Source of the DNA: SAR202 cluster bacterium
Lineage (GTDB): Bacteria > Chloroflexota > Dehalococcoidia > UBA3495
Length of the DNA stretch: 5,927 nucleotides
Assembly: GCA_009392075.1 (NCBI GenBank)
Contig: VFHG01000125.1
Span: 1 to 5,927, forward strand
Direction of reading: 5' to 3'
The stretch's first letter is position 1. Every line of letters starts with the position of its first letter. Below are positions 1 through 5,486 of the stretch, piece after piece. The translations under genes and the position numbers were made by a program. A model generated the notes under the pieces. That model saw nothing but the letters and a program-made list of their open reading frames with translations. It searched no databases and was not told where the DNA came from.

Positions 1-272
1 AGAGGAAGCTCAGTGTGCATCATGTCGTATAACCAAGCTGAACCCCCCATGCCCGGAGAGGTGACCGGACGGCGGAAGCCTGGGTGGTAGCGGAGGAAAT
101 GCTGCCGGTCGGCCCGCTGCCCTTGGGGATTCAGCAGTTCATCGACGGTGGCTTCATAACCAACGGCGGCGCGTCGCTCCAACTCATCCCGGTCGGCGCC
201 AAACCCGGCGCGCCGCATCAGATGGGCCATCAAGTCGATGCTTTCTTGGTCTACTTTCCTTTGAACGGCCAT
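1..272 (-). CDS. DUF1800 family protein, N-terminal fragment (cut by window edge)
   Basis: Reading the minus strand from the ATG at 272 gives 90 codons, open to the edge, starting MAVQRKVDQESIDLMAHLMR. The stretch 'HLMRRAGFGADRDELERRA' followed by 'GYEATVDELLNPQ' (about residues 17-52) is the typical opening of DUF1800 proteins. 'RRPVTSPGMGGSAW' (about 71-84) fits the segment after it. The family is usually several hundred residues, so most of the gene lies outside. DUF1800 proteins have no firmly assigned biochemical role and often sit next to DUF1501 genes, which would be downstream beyond the left edge. The start is supported by a GGAG at 281-284 on the minus strand, 8 nt upstream. No signal peptide is visible in the part seen. 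A separate promoter upstream suggests it need not depend on aldolase readthrough. The family call rests on recognised sequence, not a search. Confidence 0.8.
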   Translation of the reverse strand, partial: MAVQRKVDQESIDLMAHLMRRAGFGADRDELERRAAVGYEATVDELLNPQGQRADRQHFLRYHPGFRRPVTSPGMGGSAWLYDMMHTELP

Positions 273-375
273 CGCATTAACTCCGAAACAAGAATGCTTC
301 CCTAAAACCGCCGATTCCATTCATCTAAACCGTATTTTCGGCAGATTAACTTAGATAATACAAAACTTGACGCCC

Positions 376-404
376 ATTTTCCCGGCCTACCGGCGTCGTG
401 TCAA
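376..404 (-). promoter_or_regulatory. Predicted sigma-70-type promoter for the DUF1800 gene
   Basis: On the minus strand there is a perfect -35 box TTGACA (complement of 399-404), a 17-nt spacer and GAAAAT (complement of 376-381), which matches 4 of 6 positions of TATAAT. Transcription would begin near 369, giving a leader of about 97 nt before the ATG at 272. It lies 28 nt beyond the aldolase stop codon, as expected for an independent promoter. The GC-rich spacer contains CCGG-TAGG-CCGG, a 4-bp dyad. The -10 box is weak, so this is a prediction. The rest of 273-431 shows no gene. Confidence 0.45.
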
Positions 405-416
405 GCTTATTTGGCT

Positions 417-432
417 GCCGACCAGGGTCGGC
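417..432 (-). terminator. GC-rich hairpin at the aldolase stop codon, possible weak terminator
   Basis: Positions 417-422 (GCCGAC) and 427-432 (GTCGGC) form a perfect 6-bp stem around a 4-nt loop, extendable to 7 bp with a 2-nt loop. The stem touches the last base of the aldolase stop codon. On the minus strand it is followed by AGCCAAATAAGC, so there is no U-tract. That argues against an efficient intrinsic terminator, and it may only stabilise the mRNA end or be chance. Confidence 0.25.
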
Positions 433-1214
433 TAGAGTCCAGCCTGCCCTGCCGCTTTGCGCATGGTGTCCAGATAGGCGTTGCTGGAGGTCTGGATCAG
501 GGTCTGCACCGTGCCATGGAAGTATTGCACGCCCAGGTCCAGGAACTTCGGCACCAGGTTGTCGGGGCAGCTTACCCCGGCGACCTTGCCGGCTTTGCGT
601 ATGATCTCCACTCCCCGTTCCATGACCTCTTGAACCTCAGGATGCGTCTGCTGGCCCACGTAGCCCATGGACTGGGATAAATCGCCCGAGCCGATGAAGA
701 ATACGTCCACGCCTTCCACCTGGACCATGGACTCCAGGTTTTCGATGGCCTCCACCTCTTCCAGCATCAGGCAGACCAGGGTGTTTTTATTGGCCTCTTC
801 CGCGTAATCGGACGTTGAGCCGGAAAATCCGAACCCGGCAGGGCGGCCACGGCTGAAGATCCCTCGTGTGCCAAGAGGATAATATTTGACCGCTTCGACG
901 GCGTTCTGGGCCTCTTCGGCGGTGTTCACGTGGGGGACTTGGACGCCCCAGGCGCCGCGGTCAAGGAAGGGGCAGATGAACTCCAACTCATTGCCGATGG
1001 GGCGAACGATGGGCGCCATGCCCGTCAGCTCGGCAGCGCGGATCATATCTTCAGAGTTGTCAACTGTGATGGACCCGTGCTCGTTGTCGATCAAGATCCA
1101 GTCGTACCCCAGGCACCCGAGCATCTCAACCACCGTGGCCGAAGGAAAGGTGATCATGGTGCCGAAAACCGCCTTTCCGTCGTTCAATTTCTGTTTTAAG
1201 GTATTTTCCCGCAT
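432..1214 (-). CDS. HpcH/HpaI family aldolase (class II, metal-dependent)
   Basis: This 260-residue cytoplasmic protein has the length and order of motifs of HpcH/HpaI aldolases, TIM-barrel enzymes that cleave or form 2-keto-hydroxy acids, usually with pyruvate as one product. Compared with Escherichia coli HpaI, the catalytic His is H46 in 'IDNEHG'. R71 in 'IVRP' matches the pyruvate-binding Arg, and D85 in 'FLDRG' the conserved Asp. The metal ligands are E152 ('LMLEE') and D178 ('GSGDLSQSMG', where HpaI has GPADL). 'YYPLGTRG' (111-118) is also a family signature. The residue set is complete, so it should be active, but the substrate cannot be read from the sequence. Family members act in aromatic degradation (4-hydroxy-2-ketoheptanedioate), on 2-keto-3-deoxy-sugar acids and on other keto acids, and no pathway neighbours are present to decide. 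The ATG at 1214 has a GGAG (1222-1225) 7 nt upstream. It is transcribed divergently from the phosphatidyltransferase gene. Confidence 0.93.
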   Translation of the reverse strand: MRENTLKQKLNDGKAVFGTMITFPSATVVEMLGCLGYDWILIDNEHGSITVDNSEDMIRAAELTGMAPIVRPIGNELEFICPFLDRGAWGVQVPHVNTAEEAQNAVEAVKYYPLGTRGIFSRGRPAGFGFSGSTSDYAEEANKNTLVCLMLEEVEAIENLESMVQVEGVDVFFIGSGDLSQSMGYVGQQTHPEVQEVMERGVEIIRKAGKVAGVSCPDNLVPKFLDLGVQYFHGTVQTLIQTSSNAYLDTMRKAAGQAGL

Positions 1215-1234
1215 ATGGACTCTCCGATCGATAT

Positions 1235-1247
1235 CGCTTTAAAAGCG
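1235..1247. promoter_or_regulatory. Small dyad CGCTTT-A-AAAGCG, possible operator
   Basis: Two 6-nt half-sites, CGCTTT (1235-1240) and AAAGCG (1242-1247), are perfect inverted repeats around one base. The dyad lies 21 nt upstream of the aldolase start codon, between that gene and the shared AGTATACT element. This is a plausible repressor site over the early aldolase transcript or its promoter. No regulator is identified and a dyad this short can arise by chance. Confidence 0.25.
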
Positions 1248-1262
1248 CGTCCGATTTTGCCT

Positions 1263-1282
1263 GGAGTATACTACGCCTCACA
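1263..1282 (+). repeat. Intergenic repeat copy 1, containing palindromic AGTATACT (-10-like)
   Basis: GGAGTATACTACGC followed by two variable bases and CACA recurs at 3002-3021 with 18 of 20 bases identical. The core AGTATACT (1265-1272) is a perfect palindrome, so TATACT reads as a -10-like hexamer on both strands. It sits between the divergent aldolase and phosphatidyltransferase genes, 48 nt from the aldolase start and 19 nt from the first possible phosphatidyltransferase start. I see no matching -35 box on either strand here. It could be a bidirectional core promoter or a site for a shared regulator. Confidence 0.5.
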
Positions 1283-1301
1283 CCTAAGAGCGCCGATATA
1301 G

Positions 1302-2042
1302 ATGTGTGTTGGACTTCTGCGGCGTCAATTTAATAACCGGACGGACAATAGGCGAAATATGGCTGAATCTGATTCAGAGTTGAGGCAGGGTGGCGGCGGG
1401 CCTGAGATCGGCGAATCTCAGATGCCTTTGATTCTTTCTTTCGTTGCCGACTGGCCTAACATCGTCACCCTGTTTGGGTTATGCTGCGGCGTGCTGGCGA
1501 TCTTCTTCGCGCTGCACCAGAATTATCCGGCAGCGATTATCTCGATCCTTTGGGCAGTCACCTTCGACTGGTACGACGGCGTGGTCGCCCGCGCCTTGCC
1601 GGACAGAAGCGCGCAACACCGGTCGATCGGCGCCCACATGGACTCCCTAGTGGACCTGGTAACTTCGGCTGTGGGCCCGGCCATCCTTTTGCTCAGCATC
1701 ACGGATTTCAACGCTTGGGCTTATCCGGGGGCATTGGCGATCATCATGGCGGGAGTGCTCCGTCTGGCCTATTTCGATGTCTTTGGCGTGGACAGCAACG
1801 GCACCTACGCGGGGATAACGATAGACAACTCACCAATCGTGGTTTCGATGGTCTTCTTCCTGGAGAGTTTCATCAATCACAACGGGTTCGTGGCGATCTT
1901 GTACACGGCCATCGTGGTCATGGCGTTCTTACATGTAGCGCCGTTCCGAACACCAAAAGTGGGTAACGTCTTCTACTATATATTCACGGCGTACGTGGTC
2001 GCGGCGACCGGCGGATATGCGTATATCCTGGCAACTCAATAA
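1302..2042 (+). CDS. CDP-alcohol phosphatidyltransferase (phosphatidylserine synthase-like membrane protein)
   Basis: This integral membrane enzyme joins a diacylglyceryl group from a CDP-activated lipid to an alcohol, or a CDP-alcohol to a lipid, to make phospholipid headgroups. The family motif is at 89-118: D89, D92-G93, A96-R97, G110, D114 and D118, which bind metal and the CDP group. The AR-to-G spacer is 12 residues instead of the usual 8. About seven hydrophobic segments are visible (roughly 52-72, 76-89, 119-134, 140-158, 177-191, 194-213, 222-243), giving a family-typical fold. 'LPNIVTLFG'-like residues near 51-60 and 'LRLAYFDV' (153-160) resemble phosphatidylserine synthases. The alcohol substrate is not certain. 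The ATG at 1302 is reported as the longest form, but residues 1-19 are Arg/Asn-rich with low third-position GC. The ATG at 1359 (MAESDSEL, AGG 6 nt upstream) is an equally good or better start. It converges on the methyltransferase with a 32-nt gap. Confidence 0.9.
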   Translation: MCVGLLRRQFNNRTDNRRNMAESDSELRQGGGGPEIGESQMPLILSFVADWPNIVTLFGLCCGVLAIFFALHQNYPAAIISILWAVTFDWYDGVVARALPDRSAQHRSIGAHMDSLVDLVTSAVGPAILLLSITDFNAWAYPGALAIIMAGVLRLAYFDVFGVDSNGTYAGITIDNSPIVVSMVFFLESFINHNGFVAILYTAIVVMAFLHVAPFRTPKVGNVFYYIFTAYVVAATGGYAYILATQ

Positions 2043-2074
2043 CCGGAGTGGATCGAGTATTGGCGGTCCGGATC

Positions 2075-2932
2075 CTAGCTCGACGGTCTGAGCCTGAAGA
2101 AATGATTCTGCAGCTTTGGCCAGGCGATGTGAAGCCGATTAAGGGTTTGAGGAAGCGCCCAGAAGCTGACCGGCGCGACGGCTCTTAGCACTGCCCAGGT
2201 GAGAGAGCCAAGCAAAAGAGATTCCTTGGGCAGAAATGAAAGCCACTTGCGGCGTATCCCGACGAATTCTTCGGCGATGGCCATGCTGGCGTATCCAGAG
2301 TTGCCACGGGGTTCAACCTCGGTGATTCCTGCTTGTTCACAGAGCTGCCGGTAGACATCAACGCTCCGGTAGATCACTTGGTATTCGCCTTTCAGGGCCA
2401 GCACTCCCTTTCGCACCGTGGACTCTCGGAGGATGATGACGCCGCCTTCGCTGAGCCGGGACCTCAATGCCTGTAGCAGTGCCACCACATCGGCGTCGCC
2501 CAGGTACATCATGAGGCCACCCAGGAAGATGAAGTCGAACGGCCCTTCGGGCAGGTCTTGCCGGCCGTCCCCTTTGTAAACCCGGGCATTGGGCAGGTGG
2601 GCGACTCTTTCCTGCGCGGCTGCCACCATCTGAGGGCTGCGTTCCACTCCGACCACAGACTGAAAACGGTTGGCGAAAATCTCTACCCAAGCTCCGGCGC
2701 CGCAGCCTACGTCAAGCACGCTGCCGGATTCCCCTATGTCGTCGAGCCAAGAGGAGATCGTCTCGACCTCTCTGGCCAGCCGGTACTCGACCGCCTTTGA
2801 CGGCAGATCGAACTCATGGGTCATCATGCTCATGGCAGCGGGGTCCGCGGTGCCGCTGGGGTCTTCGAAATATCGTCTAACGGCCTCGTCGTCTATCTGT
2901 GTTCCGGCCGGCTGTTCGAGATCTGGAGCCAC
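2075..2932 (-). CDS. Class I SAM-dependent methyltransferase
   Basis: The 285-residue protein contains a Rossmann-type methyltransferase core. Motif I is VLDVGCGAG (72-80). The acidic residue after strand beta-2 is E97 in 'VVGVERSP', 'FDFIFLGGLMMYL' (132-144) is the motif II region, and 'LSEGGVIILRES' (160-171) is the usual post-motif III loop and strand. It should transfer a methyl group from S-adenosylmethionine, but the acceptor is unknown. The core is followed by a C-terminal extension with a hydrophobic stretch at about 238-260 broken by one Arg. This may attach the protein to the membrane and hints at a lipid-like substrate. Convergence with a phospholipid synthase gene is compatible with that but does not prove it. 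The start is GTG at 2932, chosen because GAGAGG (complement of 2941-2946) lies 8 nt upstream. The next start, ATG for M34, would remove residues ahead of the core and has no such site. Confidence 0.85.
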   Translation of the reverse strand: MAPDLEQPAGTQIDDEAVRRYFEDPSGTADPAAMSMMTHEFDLPSKAVEYRLAREVETISSWLDDIGESGSVLDVGCGAGAWVEIFANRFQSVVGVERSPQMVAAAQERVAHLPNARVYKGDGRQDLPEGPFDFIFLGGLMMYLGDADVVALLQALRSRLSEGGVIILRESTVRKGVLALKGEYQVIYRSVDVYRQLCEQAGITEVEPRGNSGYASMAIAEEFVGIRRKWLSFLPKESLLLGSLTWAVLRAVAPVSFWALPQTLNRLHIAWPKLQNHFFRLRPSS

Positions 2933-3001
2933 TTAGGTAGCCTCTCTTTGGGGTAGACCGCGCTTATGAAGGTCCAAATCGCATTGCATCCGTGAATTAC
3001 A

Positions 3002-3021
3002 GGAGTATACTACGCGGCACA
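3002..3021 (+). repeat. Intergenic repeat copy 2, containing palindromic AGTATACT (-10-like)
   Basis: This second copy of the element at 1263-1282 is identical over GGAGTATACTACGC, differs at the next two bases and matches again over CACA. It again lies between divergent genes, 69 nt upstream of the methyltransferase start. On the plus strand TATACT (3006-3011) is preceded by TTGCAT (2984-2989) with a 16-nt spacer, a possible though weak promoter. On the minus strand no -35 box is evident. The acetyltransferase has its own stronger promoter further on, so the copy may mainly serve the methyltransferase. Confidence 0.5.
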
Positions 3022-3085
3022 TCGAGACTGGACCGATAAACTTCAGGCTGGGAAAAGAGTGATTCTGGCGCTAGAAACACGCAAA

Positions 3086-3114
3086 TTGCGCACATACCCA
3101 CCCGTTGTTATAAT
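3086..3114 (+). promoter_or_regulatory. Extended -10 promoter for the acetyltransferase-kinase operon
   Basis: TTGCGC (3086-3091) is followed by a 17-nt spacer and a perfect TATAAT (3109-3114), with the extended -10 TG at 3106-3107. Transcription should begin near 3121, leaving a leader of about 97 nt before the chosen ATG at 3218. The leader can form only a minor 5-bp pairing (AGGTG with CACCT, about 3130-3162), and I see no recognisable riboswitch. The intergenic span 2933-3217 holds no gene that I can support. Confidence 0.65.
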
Positions 3115-3217
3115 TAAGATTATCCCGAAAGGTGATACATTTGAACTGTCTCGGCGGCACCTGAACCCAGCTCGAAAACATAGCTCAATTTGGCCCATTA
3201 AAAATCGGGGGTGCAAC

Positions 3218-3799
3218 ATGTTCCCAGAAGTGACACTGGTAACGCCTACCCGTGAAGACATTCAGCGCATGGCTGATTGGCTCGACGATTCCGAGGTAAA
3301 TGCAGTCTGGTATGGGGTTGGCGACGACGGGAAAGCTCTGCATACCAGTTACACTCCGGAGGCTATCCTGGCTGGCGGATCCGAGGAATGGGACCAAACG
3401 TTCACCGATGAGAACCGCACTATTTTTTCGGTCTACAGCGGGGACGGTGAGCATATAGGTGAAGGTCAATTGGCGATTGAATGGCCGCTGTTGGAAGCGC
3501 GGATCGACCTCCTGATTGGCCGCAAAGATCTTTGGCATCACCACTATGGCACTAGCGCGCTCATTGGCCTGTTGGACCATGCCTTCGGCCCCCTGGCGCT
3601 CCACCGCGTTTGGGTAGACCTTCCTGAATACAATGAACACGGGATGGTGATGGCCCAACACGTGGGTTTCGTTATGGAAGGGCATCTGCGCAAGACCCAC
3701 CGCAAGGATGACGAGTGGTATGACTCGACGGTGCTCGGTCTCCTGTCAGACGAGTATCCGAGACGGCGCGCCAAGTTGATGGAGACCGCAGTTACCTAG
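3218..3799 (+). CDS. GNAT family N-acetyltransferase (RimJ/RimL type)
   Basis: The 193-residue cytoplasmic protein is a full-length GNAT of the Acetyltransf_3 (RimJ/RimL) kind, transferring an acetyl group from acetyl-CoA to an amine. The open N-terminus 'VTLVTPTREDIQRMADWLDD' matches the family's first strand and helix. 'ARIDLLIG' (94-101) is strand beta-4. 'LWHHHYGTSALIGLLDHAF' (105-123) is the acetyl-CoA pyrophosphate loop and helix. 'LHRVWVDLPEYNEHGMVMAQHVGF' (128-151) is the beta-5/alpha-4 region with the usual Asn and GF. 'EGHLRKTHRKDDEWYDSTVLGLL' (154-176) closes the fold. In the CoA loop, WHHHYGT replaces the commoner WGKGYGT. The substrate is unknown. The ATG at 3218 was chosen because a GGGGGTG site ends 4 nt upstream and homologues begin here. 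A longer reading from GTG 3059 would add 53 unrelated residues across the promoter. The kinase-like gene follows 67 nt downstream. Confidence 0.88.
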   Translation: MFPEVTLVTPTREDIQRMADWLDDSEVNAVWYGVGDDGKALHTSYTPEAILAGGSEEWDQTFTDENRTIFSVYSGDGEHIGEGQLAIEWPLLEARIDLLIGRKDLWHHHYGTSALIGLLDHAFGPLALHRVWVDLPEYNEHGMVMAQHVGFVMEGHLRKTHRKDDEWYDSTVLGLLSDEYPRRRAKLMETAVT

Positions 3800-3866
3800 A
3801 CGATAAAGCGTGATTGGCCATTGACGGCGATCTGGCAGATCGAATTGATGATCGGAGGGACCAGTA

Positions 3867-4565
3867 ATGCCTGTAATTACCATTAACGGCCCCATCGGCT
3901 GCGGCGCGGTGACCATCGGCCAGATGGTCTCCGAACAGATGAACCTGAATTTTGTTGACCGGCTTTTCTTTACGGAAGCAGCCCGTATTATTGGCACGCC
4001 GGTTGGTACCCTGATCGCCAAAGAGCAACGGGTGGACAGGTTCCGCGACCGTCTTGGCCGGTTCGTTCAAACGATGCTCGAACGCTCCGCGATGTCGGGT
4101 GTGAGCGGCGAGCCGTATTTCGGCCGTGGGATCGAGAACCTGCCGCCCGAGACCTATATGGACCTCGCCGGCGAGGGTCGCGTAGCCCAGAAGTTGGATG
4201 ACAAGACCTTTATTGAAGCCATGACTAAAGTGGCGAACGATCTTCATGCACAGGGCAACGCCGTGATCATCGGCCGCGGGGCCAACCAGATTTTGGCCGA
4301 CGCTTCGCATACCCTGCACGTTGGCCTGCTGGCTCCAATGGAAGTCCGAGTCAAGACTCTGATCGACCGGGAACACTTTGAGAAAGAAGAAGCCGAGATT
4401 CACGTGGAGGAGTTGGAACGGGCAAGAGAAGACTTCATCATGAAATTCTGGAAGGTCCATCCCAATGAAGCTAAGCACTACCACATGATGCTGAACATGG
4501 GGAAGATGAACCCCAAGACCGCGGCAGAGGTGATCTGCAACGCCGCAGGAGACCTGACTGCTTGA
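3867..4565 (+). CDS. Cytidylate kinase-like P-loop family protein
   Basis: The 232-residue protein fits the cytidylate-kinase-like family (Pfam Cytidylate_kin2 type). It opens with 'PVITINGPIGCGAVTIGQMVSEQM' (residues 2-25), a nucleotide-binding loop at 8-16 followed by a helix, and 'NFVDRLFF' (28-35), which corresponds to the 'yyDrel' segment. 'GNAVIIGRGANQIL' (130-143) is the family's strongest signature. 'HVGLLAPMEVRVKTLIDRE' (151-169) resembles the NMP-kinase strand and lid region. 'HYHMMLNMGKMNPKTAAEVI' (204-223) matches the conserved C-terminal 'Y...lNtgrl...aa' element. The usual Walker A lysine is absent (GPIGCGAVT), as in many members of this family, whose true substrates are largely unknown. 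A classical CMP kinase role is therefore not claimed. The ATG has an excellent GGAGGGA (3854-3860) upstream. It is probably cotranscribed with the acetyltransferase and ends just before a strong terminator. Confidence 0.83.
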   Translation: MPVITINGPIGCGAVTIGQMVSEQMNLNFVDRLFFTEAARIIGTPVGTLIAKEQRVDRFRDRLGRFVQTMLERSAMSGVSGEPYFGRGIENLPPETYMDLAGEGRVAQKLDDKTFIEAMTKVANDLHAQGNAVIIGRGANQILADASHTLHVGLLAPMEVRVKTLIDREHFEKEEAEIHVEELERAREDFIMKFWKVHPNEAKHYHMMLNMGKMNPKTAAEVICNAAGDLTA

Positions 4566-4593
4566 CCGTAGGCAGTCATCCGGATACTTATCG

Positions 4594-4630
4594 ATAGGGG
4601 AACGGGTCTGAACCGCTCCCCTATTTTTAA
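4594..4630 (+). terminator. Rho-independent terminator of the acetyltransferase-kinase operon
   Basis: ATAGGGGA (4594-4601) pairs perfectly with TCCCCTAT (4617-4624). After one A/C mismatch, CGG (4603-4605) pairs with CCG (4613-4615) around a 7-nt loop. A run of five T follows at 4624-4628. It starts 29 nt after the kinase-like gene's stop codon. The minus strand lacks a T-run, so it acts only on plus-strand transcripts and separates the operon from the rhomboid gene. Confidence 0.92.
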
Positions 4631-4678
4631 TCTTGGCGCTATATAAATTTGGCTCCATCGGCAGATAGGTAATTAAAG

Positions 4679-5482
4679 TTGTTTCCATTTTCCGACGCCA
4701 GCGTCCATCACCGGACATTTCCTTATGTGAACTCGGCGCTTATCGGCATCAGCGTGCTGGTGTTTCTCTATGAAATGGTCCTGGGCGGCTTCTCGACTCT
4801 GACCGGCGGCGGTGGATTGGACCTGGATATCTTTTTCTTCAAATGGGGGTTCATTGCCAAGGAGCTCACCTCAGGAATGCCGTTTGAAGGCTGGAACACC
4901 GTGTCGGGACCGGTAGATATCGAGACCCCGGTCCATACCGTTTTTACGATTTTCAGCTCAATGTTCATCCACGGCGGATTCATGCACTTGGCCGGCAATA
5001 TGATGTTCCTGTGGGTGTTTGGCGATAACCTCGAGGACCGGTTCGGGCACTTAAAGTACTTGGTCTTTTATCTGGTGGCCGGTGTTGCAGCGACGCTGAG
5101 TCAATGGGTTATCAATACCGATTCGCAGGTCCCGTTGATAGGCGCCAGCGGAGCGATCTCCGGGGTGTTGGGCGCCTACCTTTTGATCTACCCCAACAAC
5201 AAGGTAAAAGCCTTGATAATCTTCTATCTGATCACTGTGGTTGAGATGCGGGCCATGTGGCTCCTGGGAGCCTGGTTCGTCTGGCAGTTGATTCAGGGAA
5301 GCATGTCTATCGGATTGTCGGACTCGGTAAGCGTGGCGTTCTTCGCCCACATCGGCGGGTTCGTGGCCGGCATGGTGATTGCCGGAGCTTACAAATTGGC
5401 CATAGGTGAGTCGCTGAATCCGAGGGAAACAAAGGTCCAGCCATGGGACCGCTGGTACCAAGCGGGGCGGGGAAGGGACTAA
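4679..5482 (+). CDS. Rhomboid family intramembrane serine protease
   Basis: The 267-residue polytopic membrane protein cleaves transmembrane segments of other proteins within the lipid bilayer. The catalytic serine is S157 in 'GASGAISG' (155-162), and its partner histidine is H224 in 'AHIGGFVAG' (223-231). The TM2 motif 'HGGFMHLAGN' (98-107) supplies H98, H103 and N107, which shape the oxyanion site in GlpG-type rhomboids. Membrane segments lie near 17-36, 92-115, 124-144, 153-171, 176-190, 193-208 and 217-240. A long loop (about 37-90) separates TM1 from TM2. The chosen start is TTG at 4679, giving 'MFPFSD', which matches the M-hydrophobic-P-x-x-D opening common in rhomboids. Only a weak AGG (4667-4669) lies 9 nt upstream, so translation may be modest. 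All catalytic residues are intact. A TATAAA at 4642-4647 might be its -10 box, but no -35 is visible. The natural substrate is unknown. Confidence 0.94.
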   Translation: MFPFSDASVHHRTFPYVNSALIGISVLVFLYEMVLGGFSTLTGGGGLDLDIFFFKWGFIAKELTSGMPFEGWNTVSGPVDIETPVHTVFTIFSSMFIHGGFMHLAGNMMFLWVFGDNLEDRFGHLKYLVFYLVAGVAATLSQWVINTDSQVPLIGASGAISGVLGAYLLIYPNNKVKALIIFYLITVVEMRAMWLLGAWFVWQLIQGSMSIGLSDSVSVAFFAHIGGFVAGMVIAGAYKLAIGESLNPRETKVQPWDRWYQAGRGRD

Positions 5483-5486
5483 TCGT

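Noticed and set aside
84..305. Plus-strand open frame of 73 codons at the left edge
   Set aside because: The opposite strand encodes a clear DUF1800 N-terminus, so this frame is a shadow of it.
2043..2074. Possible hairpin CCGGA/TCCGG between the convergent phosphatidyltransferase and methyltransferase genes
   Set aside because: It is a 5-bp stem with a loop of about 19 nt and no T-run, too weak to call a terminator.
3059..3217. N-terminal extension of the acetyltransferase from GTG 3059
   Set aside because: The 53 extra residues match nothing typical of GNAT proteins, contain the best promoter in the region, and the ATG at 3218 has a good ribosome site.
3185..3700. Minus-strand open frame of 171 codons opposite the acetyltransferase gene
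   Set aside because: It is antisense to a recognised GNAT domain, and its product has no recognisable motif and no good ribosome site.
4642..4647. TATAAA as a promoter for the rhomboid gene
   Set aside because: No -35 box lies at a suitable distance and the AT-rich stretch follows directly on the terminator, so it is mentioned only as a possibility.
3792..4718. Long open frame on the minus strand (308 codons) across the kinase-like gene
   Set aside because: It lies antisense to a well-recognised gene with a strong ribosome site and terminator, crosses the terminator, and its translation resembles no family.
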